5,074 nt of DNA from Desulfovibrio sp. UBA6121 (lineage in GTDB: Bacteria > Desulfobacterota > Desulfovibrionia > Desulfovibrionales > Desulfovibrionaceae): the NCBI GenBank assembly GCA_002422505.1, contig DIVX01000114.1:21481-26554 (forward strand), read 5' to 3'. A program made the translations under genes and the position numbers. Under the pieces are notes generated by a model that worked only from the letters and a program-made list of their open reading frames with translations, was not told where the DNA came from and did no database searches. Positions 1 to 5,074 of the stretch are shown here, in pieces. Numbering within the stretch: the stretch's first letter is position 1; each line of letters begins with the position of its first letter.

Positions 1-1096
1 CCGGCACGGAGCGGATGATGTAGCTGGGGTCGATGAACTTGATGGTGGCCTCCATGTTGCGCTGCTTGAAGTGCTCCTTGATGCGGCCGATGAGCAGGGA
101 GCTGATGTCGCACAGCACGGGATTGCCGGAGGCGTCGGTGCGGCCGCTGGCCTCGCAGAGGTGCTGGCCTGCGCCCTCGGCCACCACGATGACCGCGTGA
201 TGACGGGTGCGCAGGCGGTCTTCCAGCTGCTCCAGCAGGCCGCCAGGACCCTCCAGGGAGAAGGGGCACTCCGGCACCAGCACGAAGTTCACTTCCTTGA
301 GCGCCAGGGTGGCCTGGGCGGCTATGAAGCCGGATTCCCGGCCCATGAGCTTGACGATGCCGATGCCGTTGTACGCGCCCACAGCTTCCACATGGGCGCA
401 GGCAATGGCCTCGGTGGCCTTTTCCACGGCTGTGTCGAAGCCGAAGCTTTGGCCCACGAAGTTGATGTCGTTGTCTATGGTCTTGGGCACGCCGATGACG
501 CTGATGCGTGAGTTGCGCGCCTTGATCTCTTTCACGATGTTGGCGGCGGCCTTCATGGTGCCGTCGCCTCCAACCATGAACAACACGCCCACGTTCATGC
601 GTTCCAGCGCGTCCACAATTTCATCGGCAGCCTGGGGCCCGCGCGAACTGCCAAGCTCCGTTCCGCCGAACACGTGGAAATTGCTGACGTTTCTTGGCGT
701 CAGCTCCACGATGTCGTGCCCGTACTTGGGGATGAAGCCCTGCAGCCCGTAGCGAATGCCGATGACCGAGGCCACGTGGTAGTGGTGGTAGGCGTCCATG
801 ACGATGGCGCGGATGACGTCGTTGATGCCGGGGCACAGGCCGCCGCAGGTCACGATGGCGCACTTGACCTTGGACGAGTCGAAATAGAGCTTGCCGCGCG
901 GCCCGGCCTTTTCAAAAACCAGCGCCTGCCCGGCCTGGCTGCCCAGGTCGGCCTCTTCCTCGGTCAGCCGCAACTCCAGGGTCTCGTCCTGCTCGATGAA
1001 GCGGAAGGCCTTGAGGGGCGAGGGGATCTTGGCCTGGCCCAAAGTCTGGATTGTTGTGTCCATCTTTGCGCTTTTCGCTGCTTGTGCCTTGGGCAT
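1..1096 (-). CDS. pfkA: ATP-dependent 6-phosphofructokinase, group II plant-like type (3' end outside window)
   Basis: Cytoplasmic enzyme that phosphorylates fructose 6-phosphate to fructose 1,6-bisphosphate in glycolysis. Reading the minus strand from an ATG at 1096 gives 365 open codons that run off the left edge. Visible family motifs are GGLCPGIND (85-93), LGSSRG (148-153, Arg152 matching E. coli Arg72), VGGDGT (175-180), PKTIDND (204-210, Asp208 the expected catalytic base), MGRESG (251-256) and VPECPF (274-279, Glu276 a likely sugar-phosphate ligand). Gly179 after Asp178, rather than a second Asp, favours ATP over pyrophosphate as donor. Lys205, normally seen in pyrophosphate enzymes, also occurs in the ATP-using plant and trypanosome enzymes. 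An N-terminal extension of about 75 residues precedes the nucleotide-binding core, as in that clade. The ATG at 1096 is preferred over an in-frame ATG at 1063 because AGGAGG lies 7 nt upstream. It follows rfaE1 by 81 bp in the same direction with no clear terminator, so co-transcription is plausible. Donor specificity is inferred from motifs only. Confidence 0.93.
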   Translation of the reverse strand, partial: MPKAQAAKSAKMDTTIQTLGQAKIPSPLKAFRFIEQDETLELRLTEEEADLGSQAGQALVFEKAGPRGKLYFDSSKVKCAIVTCGGLCPGINDVIRAIVMDAYHHYHVASVIGIRYGLQGFIPKYGHDIVELTPRNVSNFHVFGGTELGSSRGPQAADEIVDALERMNVGVLFMVGGDGTMKAAANIVKEIKARNSRISVIGVPKTIDNDINFVGQSFGFDTAVEKATEAIACAHVEAVGAYNGIGIVKLMGRESGFIAAQATLALKEVNFVLVPECPFSLEGPGGLLEQLEDRLRTRHHAVIVVAEGAGQHLCEASGRTDASGNPVLCDISSLLIGRIKEHFKQRNMEATIKFIDPSYIIRSVP

Positions 1097-1103
1097 TGCG
1101 CTG

Positions 1104-1109
1104 CCTCCT
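1104..1109 (-). promoter_or_regulatory. Ribosome binding site of the phosphofructokinase
   Basis: A perfect AGGAGG on the minus strand, 7 nt before the ATG at 1096. It decides the start: the next in-frame ATG, at 1063, has no comparable site. Confidence 0.8.
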
Positions 1110-1177
1110 GTTGTTGTCGTTGCTTGCTGCGTTTGCGGCCCTGGCTGAGCTTGTGCTGCAATGCCGGGCCTGTGCCT

Positions 1178-2203
1178 TCATGTTTTGAGGAAGCCTTCAA
1201 GCGGCGCGATGGGCGGAGCAGGGCGATCTTCAACAGCCTTCTGCAACGCCTCTGGCGTGGGCGTGGCCGCGCCCACCTGCGCCACCACAATGCCTGCGGC
1301 GTGGTTGGCCAGCACGGCGGCGTCGAGCAGGGTGGCTCCTGCCGCCATGGCCAGGGCCAGGGTGGCGATGACCGTATCGCCCGCGCCGGTGACATCAAAA
1401 ACCTTGCGCGCAAAGGTGGGGATGTGGCTGGCCTTTGCGCCGCCCTCGAACAAGGCCATGCCCTGGGGGCCAAGGGTGATGAGCAGGTCGCGGCAGTGCA
1501 GGCGTTCAAAGAGCGCCCGGCCCACACGCGCTGGGCCGCCGGGGCCGGAGCAGGGCAGGCCTGCGCCTTCGCCCGCCTCCTTGGCGTTGGGGGTCAAAAT
1601 GTCCACGTCGTGGTACAGGTCGTAGTTCTGCGGCTTGGGGTCCACCAGAATGCGCGGCCGCGCGCCGCCAGGGCCGATGAGCGCGCGGAGAGCGTTCATG
1701 ACCGGCGTGATGATCACCCCTTTGCCGTAGTCTGAAACAATAATGATGTCGTGCTCTTGCCCGTGTTTCTGGAGTATCTCCAGCAGCTCTGCAACCACGG
1801 ACTGCGACAGCGGATCAGAGGTTTCCCTATCGACCCTGACGACCTGCTGATTGTTGGCGATGATCCTGGTCTTACGCGTTGTGCGCCGGTGATCATCGTG
1901 GAGCAGCACGCAGTCCACGCCATGGGCTTCGAGCAGTCCGCTCAGGGTCTCGCCATCACGATCACGGCCGATCACGCCCAGGATGGTGGCTTTGCCGCCC
2001 AGCGCCGTGATGTTTCGCGCCACGTTGCCCGCGCCGCCAAGCAGGTAGTCCTCGCTGATCACCTCAACCACGGGCACTGGCGCCTCGGGCGAGATCCTGC
2101 TCACGCCGCCGAAGGTGTAGTGATCGAGCATGACATCGCCGATTATCATCACGCGCTTGTCTGCCAGGGCGTTGACCAAGGTATGCTGTCCGGGTGTGAT
2201 CAT
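1178..2203 (-). CDS. rfaE1: D-glycero-beta-D-manno-heptose-7-phosphate kinase (free-standing HldE kinase domain)
   Basis: PfkB/ribokinase-family sugar kinase of 341 residues. It phosphorylates D-glycero-D-manno-heptose 7-phosphate to the 1,7-bisphosphate in ADP-heptose synthesis for the lipopolysaccharide inner core. It matches the N-terminal half of E. coli HldE closely: GDVMLDHY (22-29), SRISPEAPVPVV (35-46), the glycine-rich GGAGNVARN (56-64), a SDYGKG stretch, a DPK then LTPN segment, and the PfkB signature DVTGAGDT (270-277) with catalytic Asp276. The protein ends shortly after the kinase fold. The cytidylyltransferase half of fused HldE (with its HxGH motif) is absent and does not appear in this window, so a separate rfaE2/hldC gene is expected elsewhere. 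The ATG at 2203 has GAGG 4 nt upstream. It lies 84 bp after parB and 81 bp before the phosphofructokinase, all in one direction. Function is well supported; the exact anomer preference is taken from the family. Confidence 0.95.
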   Translation of the reverse strand: MITPGQHTLVNALADKRVMIIGDVMLDHYTFGGVSRISPEAPVPVVEVISEDYLLGGAGNVARNITALGGKATILGVIGRDRDGETLSGLLEAHGVDCVLLHDDHRRTTRKTRIIANNQQVVRVDRETSDPLSQSVVAELLEILQKHGQEHDIIIVSDYGKGVIITPVMNALRALIGPGGARPRILVDPKPQNYDLYHDVDILTPNAKEAGEGAGLPCSGPGGPARVGRALFERLHCRDLLITLGPQGMALFEGGAKASHIPTFARKVFDVTGAGDTVIATLALAMAAGATLLDAAVLANHAAGIVVAQVGAATPTPEALQKAVEDRPAPPIAPLEGFLKT

Positions 2204-2215
2204 GTGTCCTCGAAA

Positions 2216-2251
2216 TGATGCGTCATCACGGAAAGGTCCTGTAAGTTCCGT
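2216..2251 (-). repeat. Two adjoining inverted repeats in the parB-rfaE1 gap
   Basis: The arms TGATG (2216-2220) and CATCA (2224-2228) are separated by 3 nt. Directly next to them are ACGGAA (2228-2233) and TTCCGT (2246-2251), separated by 12 nt. On the minus-strand transcript they would form short hairpins just upstream of the rfaE1 ribosome binding site at 2206-2211. There is no following T-tract, so a terminator is not supported. RNA processing, partial attenuation, protein binding or chance are all possible. Confidence 0.4.
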
Positions 2252-2280
2252 TGTATCGCCTTGATGATGATCTGGTGATT

Positions 2281-2299
2281 GCCGTGATTATTGCACGGC
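2281..2299 (-). repeat. Stem-loop spanning the parB stop codon
   Basis: The six-base arms GCCGTG (2281-2286) and CACGGC (2294-2299) are perfectly complementary around a 7-nt loop that holds the parB TAA. No T-run follows on the minus strand, so this is not a standard intrinsic terminator. It could stabilise the parB 3' end or be fortuitous. Confidence 0.4.
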
Positions 2300-3211
2300 G
2301 AGGCCAAGCTTGTCCGCCAGGGCGGTAAGCTGCTCCGACGACTGGTAGTGAACGGAGAGCACCCCGCGTTCCAGGCTGCCGGTGATTTTGACCGTTTCGC
2401 CCAGCAGTGAGGCCAGCTGGCCCTGCAACTGCGCCAGGGCTTCGTCCTGCACCTTGGCCCCGCGTACGCCGCGCGGCGATTTGCCCCGGGGCTTCTCGCT
2501 GCCGTAGAGTTCCTCCGGCGCGGCCAGCCTGCCGTTTTCCTTGCAGAAGCTGGCCTCGGCCTCGGCCTGGCGCACGGAGAGGTTGAAGCCCTTGATGCGC
2601 TCGTACAGCTCGTGGCTGGTTTGCGCGTCTACGGACATGATGGCCCGGCCATGCCCAGCGGTGAGCACCCCGGTCTGGATGTCGGCCTGGATGTCCTCCG
2701 GCAGGTTGAGCAGGCGCAAGGAGTTGGCCAGGGCGGAGCGGCTCTTGCCCACCTGGCGCGCCAGTTCCTCCTGGCTTAGGCCGAAGTCCTTAAGCAGCTG
2801 CTGGAAGCCGCGCGCTTCTTCAATGGCGTTCAGGTCGGAGCGTTGCAGGTTCTCGATGAGCGCAATGGCCAGGGTCTCCATGTCGGAGAGTGTGCGCACC
2901 AGGGCGGGAATTTCGGTCAGCCCGGCCATTTTGGAAGCGCGCAGCCTGCGCTCGCCCGCCACCAGCTCGTAGGGCGTGGGGCCGTTGGCCATGGGCCGCA
3001 CCAGCACGGGCTGCAGCACTCCCTGGCTCTTGATGGAGTTGCAGAGATCCTCCAGCGCCTCGGGGTCGAATTCCTTGCGCGGCTGGTGCGGGTTCGGCGT
3101 TATGGAGGCGATGGGCAGGTGCTTGACCTCCGCCGTGTTCACCGACTCCGGTTTGATGCTGCCGAGCAGCGCGTCCAGTCCGCGACCCAATCCACGTTGA
3201 CCTATGGCCAT
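2288..3211 (-). CDS. parB: ParB chromosome-partition protein (parS-binding CTPase)
   Basis: ParB/Spo0J-family protein of 307 residues, a normal length. It binds parS, closes as a CTP-dependent clamp and slides along DNA to build the partition complex that ParA acts on. The start MAIGQRGLGRGLDALLG is the typical basic N-terminal ParA-contact region. The ParB/Srx domain follows, with NPHQPRKEF (40-48), GERRLRA (86-92, the CTP-binding arginine box) and ENLQRSDLN (120-128). A helix-turn-helix at about 145-168 (LSQEELARQVGKSRSALANS) matches the parS-reading element. A charged linker (about 235-255) leads to a C-terminal dimerisation region (about 255-307). The ATG at 3211 has GGAGGA (3217-3222) 5 nt upstream. 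Matching parS sites lie upstream of parA at 4591-4638. It is separated from parA by an oppositely oriented gene, so it probably needs its own promoter. The only candidate I see is weak: TTGAAA (3318-3323) and GTAAAT (3295-3300) on the minus strand, spaced by 17 nt. Confidence 0.97.
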   Translation of the reverse strand: MAIGQRGLGRGLDALLGSIKPESVNTAEVKHLPIASITPNPHQPRKEFDPEALEDLCNSIKSQGVLQPVLVRPMANGPTPYELVAGERRLRASKMAGLTEIPALVRTLSDMETLAIALIENLQRSDLNAIEEARGFQQLLKDFGLSQEELARQVGKSRSALANSLRLLNLPEDIQADIQTGVLTAGHGRAIMSVDAQTSHELYERIKGFNLSVRQAEAEASFCKENGRLAAPEELYGSEKPRGKSPRGVRGAKVQDEALAQLQGQLASLLGETVKITGSLERGVLSVHYQSSEQLTALADKLGLAVQ

Positions 3212-3216
3212 GTAAG

Positions 3217-3222
3217 TCCTCC
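3217..3222 (-). promoter_or_regulatory. Ribosome binding site of parB
   Basis: GGAGGA on the minus strand, 5 nt before the ATG at 3211. It supports this start, which also gives the usual short basic ParB N-terminus. Confidence 0.75.
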
Positions 3223-3255
3223 GAATCGTCTCAACCCCTGTGCGTGAGTGCGTCC

Positions 3256-3284
3256 TTGCCAGGTTCGCCCCTGGGCACTATAAG
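3256..3284 (+). promoter_or_regulatory. Sigma70-type promoter of the small cysteine-rich gene, with an internal inverted repeat
   Basis: TTGCCA (3256-3261, 5 of 6 to TTGACA) and TATAAG (3279-3284, 5 of 6 to TATAAT) are separated by exactly 17 bp. Transcription would begin near 3291, about 20 nt before the gene at 3314. An inverted repeat, CCAGG (3259-3263) and CCTGG (3270-3274), overlaps the -35 box and spacer and could be an operator. The promoter points away from parB. Confidence 0.65.
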
Positions 3285-3313
3285 ACGCCATACCATTTAC
3301 ATTGGAGCTGCGC

Positions 3314-3748
3314 ATGATTTCAAATTTGCCTGAAGTTCAGGAATTGTTCGACGCCGAGGGGCAACCCCTGGGCGCCTTGCTTGGCCCAGAAGCCTGGGCG
3401 CTTTTCCGCGATGCCGTGCTTGCCCGTTTTGCCCCTACTCTGGCCGCGCCCCAGGAAGTTGAGGAGCCTATGCAGGACTGGCGCGAACTGGTTCAGTTCT
3501 GGGACTTCCAATACCCCGTGGACCACGATGTGCTTTGCGGCGTTTGCGGCAACGAAACCAGCGCCTGGGAGCTCGACGAGCCCCGGAAGTTTCGGCTTAC
3601 CGCCGCCAATCTGGGCGGGTTGGTAACCTTCCGCTGCCAAGCCTGCCAGGCCAAGGTGCTCAAACGCCATTTCAAAGATTGCATCAAGGTCGAAACCAAG
3701 CCCTTTCAGCCTGAAAAATCCATCCGCAACCTCGGCCGGGGCAAGTAA
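3314..3748 (+). CDS. Conserved-looking small protein with two CxxC pairs (putative zinc ribbon), unknown function
   Basis: This encodes 144 residues; I do not recognise a named family. The N-terminal half (1-60) is acidic and leucine-rich, with likely helices and no signal peptide or membrane segment. A tryptophan- and aromatic-rich stretch (RELVQFWDFQYPVDHD) follows. Then come two cysteine pairs, CGVC (75-78) and CQAC (108-111), about 30 residues apart, the spacing expected of a zinc ribbon or rubredoxin-like knuckle; Cys123 is a fifth cysteine. The C-terminus is basic. The start is placed at the ATG at 3314, which has GGAG 6 nt upstream, rather than at the in-frame TTG at 3302, which would overlap that ribosome site. 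It is the only plus-strand gene in the window. It is divergent from parB and convergent with parA (42 bp between stops), and it has its own promoter. A role in chromosome partition is suggested only by position; metal binding is inferred from the cysteines. Confidence 0.82.
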   Translation: MISNLPEVQELFDAEGQPLGALLGPEAWALFRDAVLARFAPTLAAPQEVEEPMQDWRELVQFWDFQYPVDHDVLCGVCGNETSAWELDEPRKFRLTAANLGGLVTFRCQACQAKVLKRHFKDCIKVETKPFQPEKSIRNLGRGK

Positions 3749-3790
3749 CGCCGGGGCCGTGCCGCTGCGGTTCCTCCAGCAGGGGGCGCG

Positions 3791-4561
3791 CTAGTCGCGC
3801 ACCTTGCTGCGCACAACCTCTTGCGCCAGCGCCATGTACGCCTCGGCCCCGCTGGAGCGTATGTCGTAGGTGATGACCGGCTTGCCGAAGCTTGGCGCCT
3901 CCGAAAGGCGCACATTGCGCGGAATGATGACCTCGAAGAGATGCTGGGGCAACGCCTTGCGCACCTCGTTCTTTACCTGCCACGAGAGCTTGTTGCGCTG
4001 ATCGTACATGGTGAGCACCACGCCCAGGACCTTGAGCTCCGGGTTCAGGCGCTTCTTCACCAGCTCATAGGTCATGAGCAGTTGCGACAGCCCTTCCAGC
4101 GCGTAATACTCGCACTGCAACGGCACCAGCAGCTCCCTGGCCGCGCACAGGGCGTTCACCGTCAAGATTCCCAGGGAAGGCGGGCAGTCGATGAGGATGA
4201 AGTCGTATTCGTCCTCCACTGCGGCCAGCAGATCGCGCACGTAATATTCGCGGCCCAGCTTGTCCGCCAGCTCTATTTCCGCGCCGACGAGATCTTGCGT
4301 GCCCGGCAACAGCGAGAGAAACGGGATGGCCGTGCTGACGATGGACTTGCGCACATTGTCGGGGTCAAACAGCGCTGTATAGATGTTCGCGCGGTCATCG
4401 CCGGGGTAGAAACCCAGGCCGCTTGAGGCGTTGCCCTGCGGATCGCAATCCACCAGAAGCACGCGCTTTTCCATCACCGCCAGGGAAGCGCCCAAATTCA
4501 CAGCGGTTGTGGTTTTGCCCACTCCGCCTTTTTGGTTCGCAACAACGATTCGACGTGCCAC
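3791..4561 (-). CDS. parA: ParA/Soj chromosome-partition ATPase
   Basis: Deviant-Walker ATPase of 256 residues, typical of chromosomal ParA/Soj. It dimerises on ATP binding, coats the nucleoid, and is released by ParB-parS complexes, which drives origin segregation. The Walker A motif is KGGVGKTT (11-18), with the signature lysine at 11 and Lys16. Walker A' is VDCDPQGN (37-44), with Asp38 and Asp40. Walker B is FILIDCPPS (121-129), with Asp125. The family segment IPRNVRLSEAPSFGKPV (213-229) is also present. There is no N-terminal DNA-binding extension of the kind seen in plasmid type Ia ParA, which points to a chromosomal role. The start is GTG at 4561, with GGAGG (4566-4570) 4 nt upstream; translation begins MARRIVVANQKGG as in homologues. 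Two parS sites lie 30 to 77 bp before it, so ParB may influence its transcription. It converges on the small cysteine-rich gene. All catalytic residues are intact. Confidence 0.98.
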   Translation of the reverse strand: MARRIVVANQKGGVGKTTTAVNLGASLAVMEKRVLLVDCDPQGNASSGLGFYPGDDRANIYTALFDPDNVRKSIVSTAIPFLSLLPGTQDLVGAEIELADKLGREYYVRDLLAAVEDEYDFILIDCPPSLGILTVNALCAARELLVPLQCEYYALEGLSQLLMTYELVKKRLNPELKVLGVVLTMYDQRNKLSWQVKNEVRKALPQHLFEVIIPRNVRLSEAPSFGKPVITYDIRSSGAEAYMALAQEVVRSKVRD

Positions 4562-4565
4562 AAAA

Positions 4566-4570
4566 CCTCC
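4566..4570 (-). promoter_or_regulatory. Ribosome binding site of parA, selecting a GTG start
   Basis: GGAGG on the minus strand, 4 nt before GTG at 4561. No ATG lies at this position, so the site and the conserved ParA N-terminus together set the start codon. Confidence 0.8.
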
Positions 4571-4590
4571 AGTTCGGTTGAATCCCCCGG

Positions 4591-4606
4591 CGTTTCACGT
4601 GAAACA
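4591..4606. promoter_or_regulatory. parS: parS site 1 (ParB-binding palindrome)
   Basis: CGTTTCACGTGAAACA contains the perfect 14-bp palindrome GTTTCACGTGAAAC (4592-4605) and matches the known 16-bp chromosomal parS consensus (TGTTTCACGTGAAACA) at all but the first base. It lies 30 bp upstream of the parA start codon, in the parA leader. It is expected to be a nucleation site for the ParB encoded at 2288-3211. Confidence 0.95.
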
Positions 4607-4622
4607 TTTGCCTGTTGGTGCC

Positions 4623-4638
4623 TGTTTCACGTGAAACA
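4623..4638. promoter_or_regulatory. parS: parS site 2 (perfect consensus)
   Basis: TGTTTCACGTGAAACA is identical to the 16-bp chromosomal parS consensus. Its centre is 32 bp from that of site 1, close to three helical turns, so both would face the same side of the DNA. It lies in the same gap upstream of parA. Confidence 0.97.
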
Positions 4639-4654
4639 CGCGGGGATAATTCAC

Positions 4655-4665
4655 AGCCTAAGGCT
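4655..4665. repeat. Short palindrome upstream of parA
   Basis: AGCCT and AGGCT flank a single central base (AGCCTAAGGCT). It lies beyond the parS pair, about 95 bp from the parA start, where a promoter or operator could sit. I could not find a convincing -35/-10 pair for parA nearby, so its role is unknown. Confidence 0.3.
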
Positions 4666-4705
4666 TGGGCTGGGCAAAATCAAGAAGTTCGCGGCAGGGA
4701 GGCGT

Positions 4706-4728
4706 AAAAAACTACACCTTGAAGTAGT
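4706..4728 (-). terminator. Weak candidate terminator of the epimerase gene
   Basis: On the minus strand the arms ACTAC (4728-4724) and GTAGT (4715-4711) could form a 5-bp stem with an 8-nt loop, running directly into six T residues (4711-4706). The stem is AT-rich and overlaps the last codons and the stop, so it is weaker than a classical terminator. Its position between a gene end and the parA leader supports it. Confidence 0.4.
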
Positions 4729-5074
4729 CGCGGTACCAGCCGACAAACTTGGCGATGCCGTCCTCAATGCTGGTGGCGGGCTTGAAACCGACGTCCCGCA
4801 CAAGGTCGTCGACATTGGCTTCGGTGCAGGGCACGTCGCCCATCTGCATGGGCAGGTATTCCTTGATGGCCTTCTTACCCAGGCATTCTTCCAGAACTTC
4901 GATGTAGCGGGAGAGTTCGACAACGTTGTTGTTGCCGATGTTGTAGAGGCGGTACGGGCTGGGGCTGGTGGCCGGGTCGGGGTGAGCGCCGCTCCAGTCC
5001 GGGTTGGGCGTGGCCGTGTGCATAACCACCCGCACAACGCCTTCCACGATGTCGTCGATGTAGGTGAAGTCGCG
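4712..5074 (-). CDS. NAD-dependent epimerase, UDP-glucuronate 4-epimerase (CapI) type (5' end outside window)
   Basis: These are the C-terminal 120 residues of an extended short-chain dehydrogenase/reductase nucleotide-sugar epimerase; the Rossmann NAD-binding half and the YxxxK catalytic pair lie beyond the right edge. The visible part opens with RDFTYIDDIVEGV, the conserved segment after the catalytic domain. It continues with YRLYNIGN and VELSRYIEVLEE, then the sugar-nucleotide-binding end GDVPCTEANVDDL and VGFKPATSIEDGIAKFVGWY. This ending is characteristic of UDP-glucuronate 4-epimerases (CapI type), which make UDP-galacturonate for surface polysaccharide or lipopolysaccharide. Close relatives such as UDP-glucose 4-epimerases share much of it, so the substrate is inferred. 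It is read toward parA but is separated from it by 150 bp holding parS sites and a possible terminator. The TAG stop is at 4712-4714. Confidence 0.88.
   Translation of the reverse strand, partial: RDFTYIDDIVEGVVRVVMHTATPNPDWSGAHPDPATSPSPYRLYNIGNNNVVELSRYIEVLEECLGKKAIKEYLPMQMGDVPCTEANVDDLVRDVGFKPATSIEDGIAKFVGWYRDYFKV

Noticed and set aside
912..1181. Minus-strand frame whose ATG overlaps the rfaE1 stop (ATGA), suggesting translational coupling
   Set aside because: It runs out of frame through the start and first part of the phosphofructokinase, and the peptide has no recognisable features. The real start is the ATG at 1096 with AGGAGG.
674..1735. Long plus-strand open frame (353 codons) across the phosphofructokinase and rfaE1 genes
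   Set aside because: It is antisense to two clearly recognised genes, is low-complexity in composition (Ala, Gly, Val, His rich), spans their intergenic gap and has no family motif. It is a GC-rich shadow frame.
3302..3313. TTG start giving a four-residue longer cysteine-rich protein
   Set aside because: The TTG overlaps the GGAG that correctly serves the ATG at 3314 and has no ribosome site of its own.
3733..3757. Repeated GCCGGGGC around the stop of the cysteine-rich gene as a terminator stem
   Set aside because: The two copies are direct, not inverted, and no T-tract follows.
3791..4561. Plasmid-type partition system or integrated plasmid
   Set aside because: ParA lacks the N-terminal DNA-binding extension, ParB and parS match the chromosomal Spo0J/Soj class, and no replication, transfer or mobile-element genes are present.
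4395..4607. Minus-strand 70-codon frame beginning MFHVKR
   Set aside because: Its first codons are simply the parS palindrome, and the rest is an out-of-frame copy of the parA 5' region.
4645..4650. Plus-strand GATAAT as a -10 box next to parS site 2
   Set aside because: No -35 hexamer lies at a suitable distance and no plus-strand gene follows.

Overview
The window looks like a chromosomal segment of a GC-rich Gram-negative bacterium. The combination of a free-standing heptose-7-phosphate kinase (lipopolysaccharide core), a chromosomal-type parABS locus with Bacillus-type parS sites, a plant-like group II phosphofructokinase and a CapI-type epimerase fits a sulfate-reducing deltaproteobacterium of the Desulfovibrio type. 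That placement is inference from protein character and gene order, not from a search. I see no mobile element, CRISPR array, tRNA or rRNA, and the coding density is high.

Layout, left to right: (1) 1-1096, minus strand, a phosphofructokinase whose C-terminus lies beyond the left edge; (2) 1178-2203, minus, rfaE1, the heptose-7-phosphate kinase; (3) 2288-3211, minus, parB; (4) 3314-3748, plus, a small four-cysteine (zinc-ribbon-like) protein of unknown function with its own good sigma70-type promoter; (5) 3791-4561, minus, parA with a GTG start; (6) 4562-4711, an intergenic region with two parS palindromes; (7) 4712-5074, minus, the C-terminal part of a UDP-glucuronate 4-epimerase-like protein whose start lies beyond the right edge.

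ParA, ParB and the parS sites together form a complete chromosome-partition module. ParB loads on parS next to parA and spreads, and the ParA ATPase moves or positions the complex. Unlike the usual compact parA-parB operon, the two genes are separated by about 580 bp holding a gene on the opposite strand. That gene converges on parA with a 42-bp gap and diverges from parB. parB, rfaE1 and pfk lie in the same direction with gaps of 84 and 81 bp and may share transcripts. The parB-rfaE1 gap is full of short inverted repeats. The most noteworthy points are the tandem parS pair at parA and the wedged, oppositely oriented cysteine-rich gene inside the par locus.
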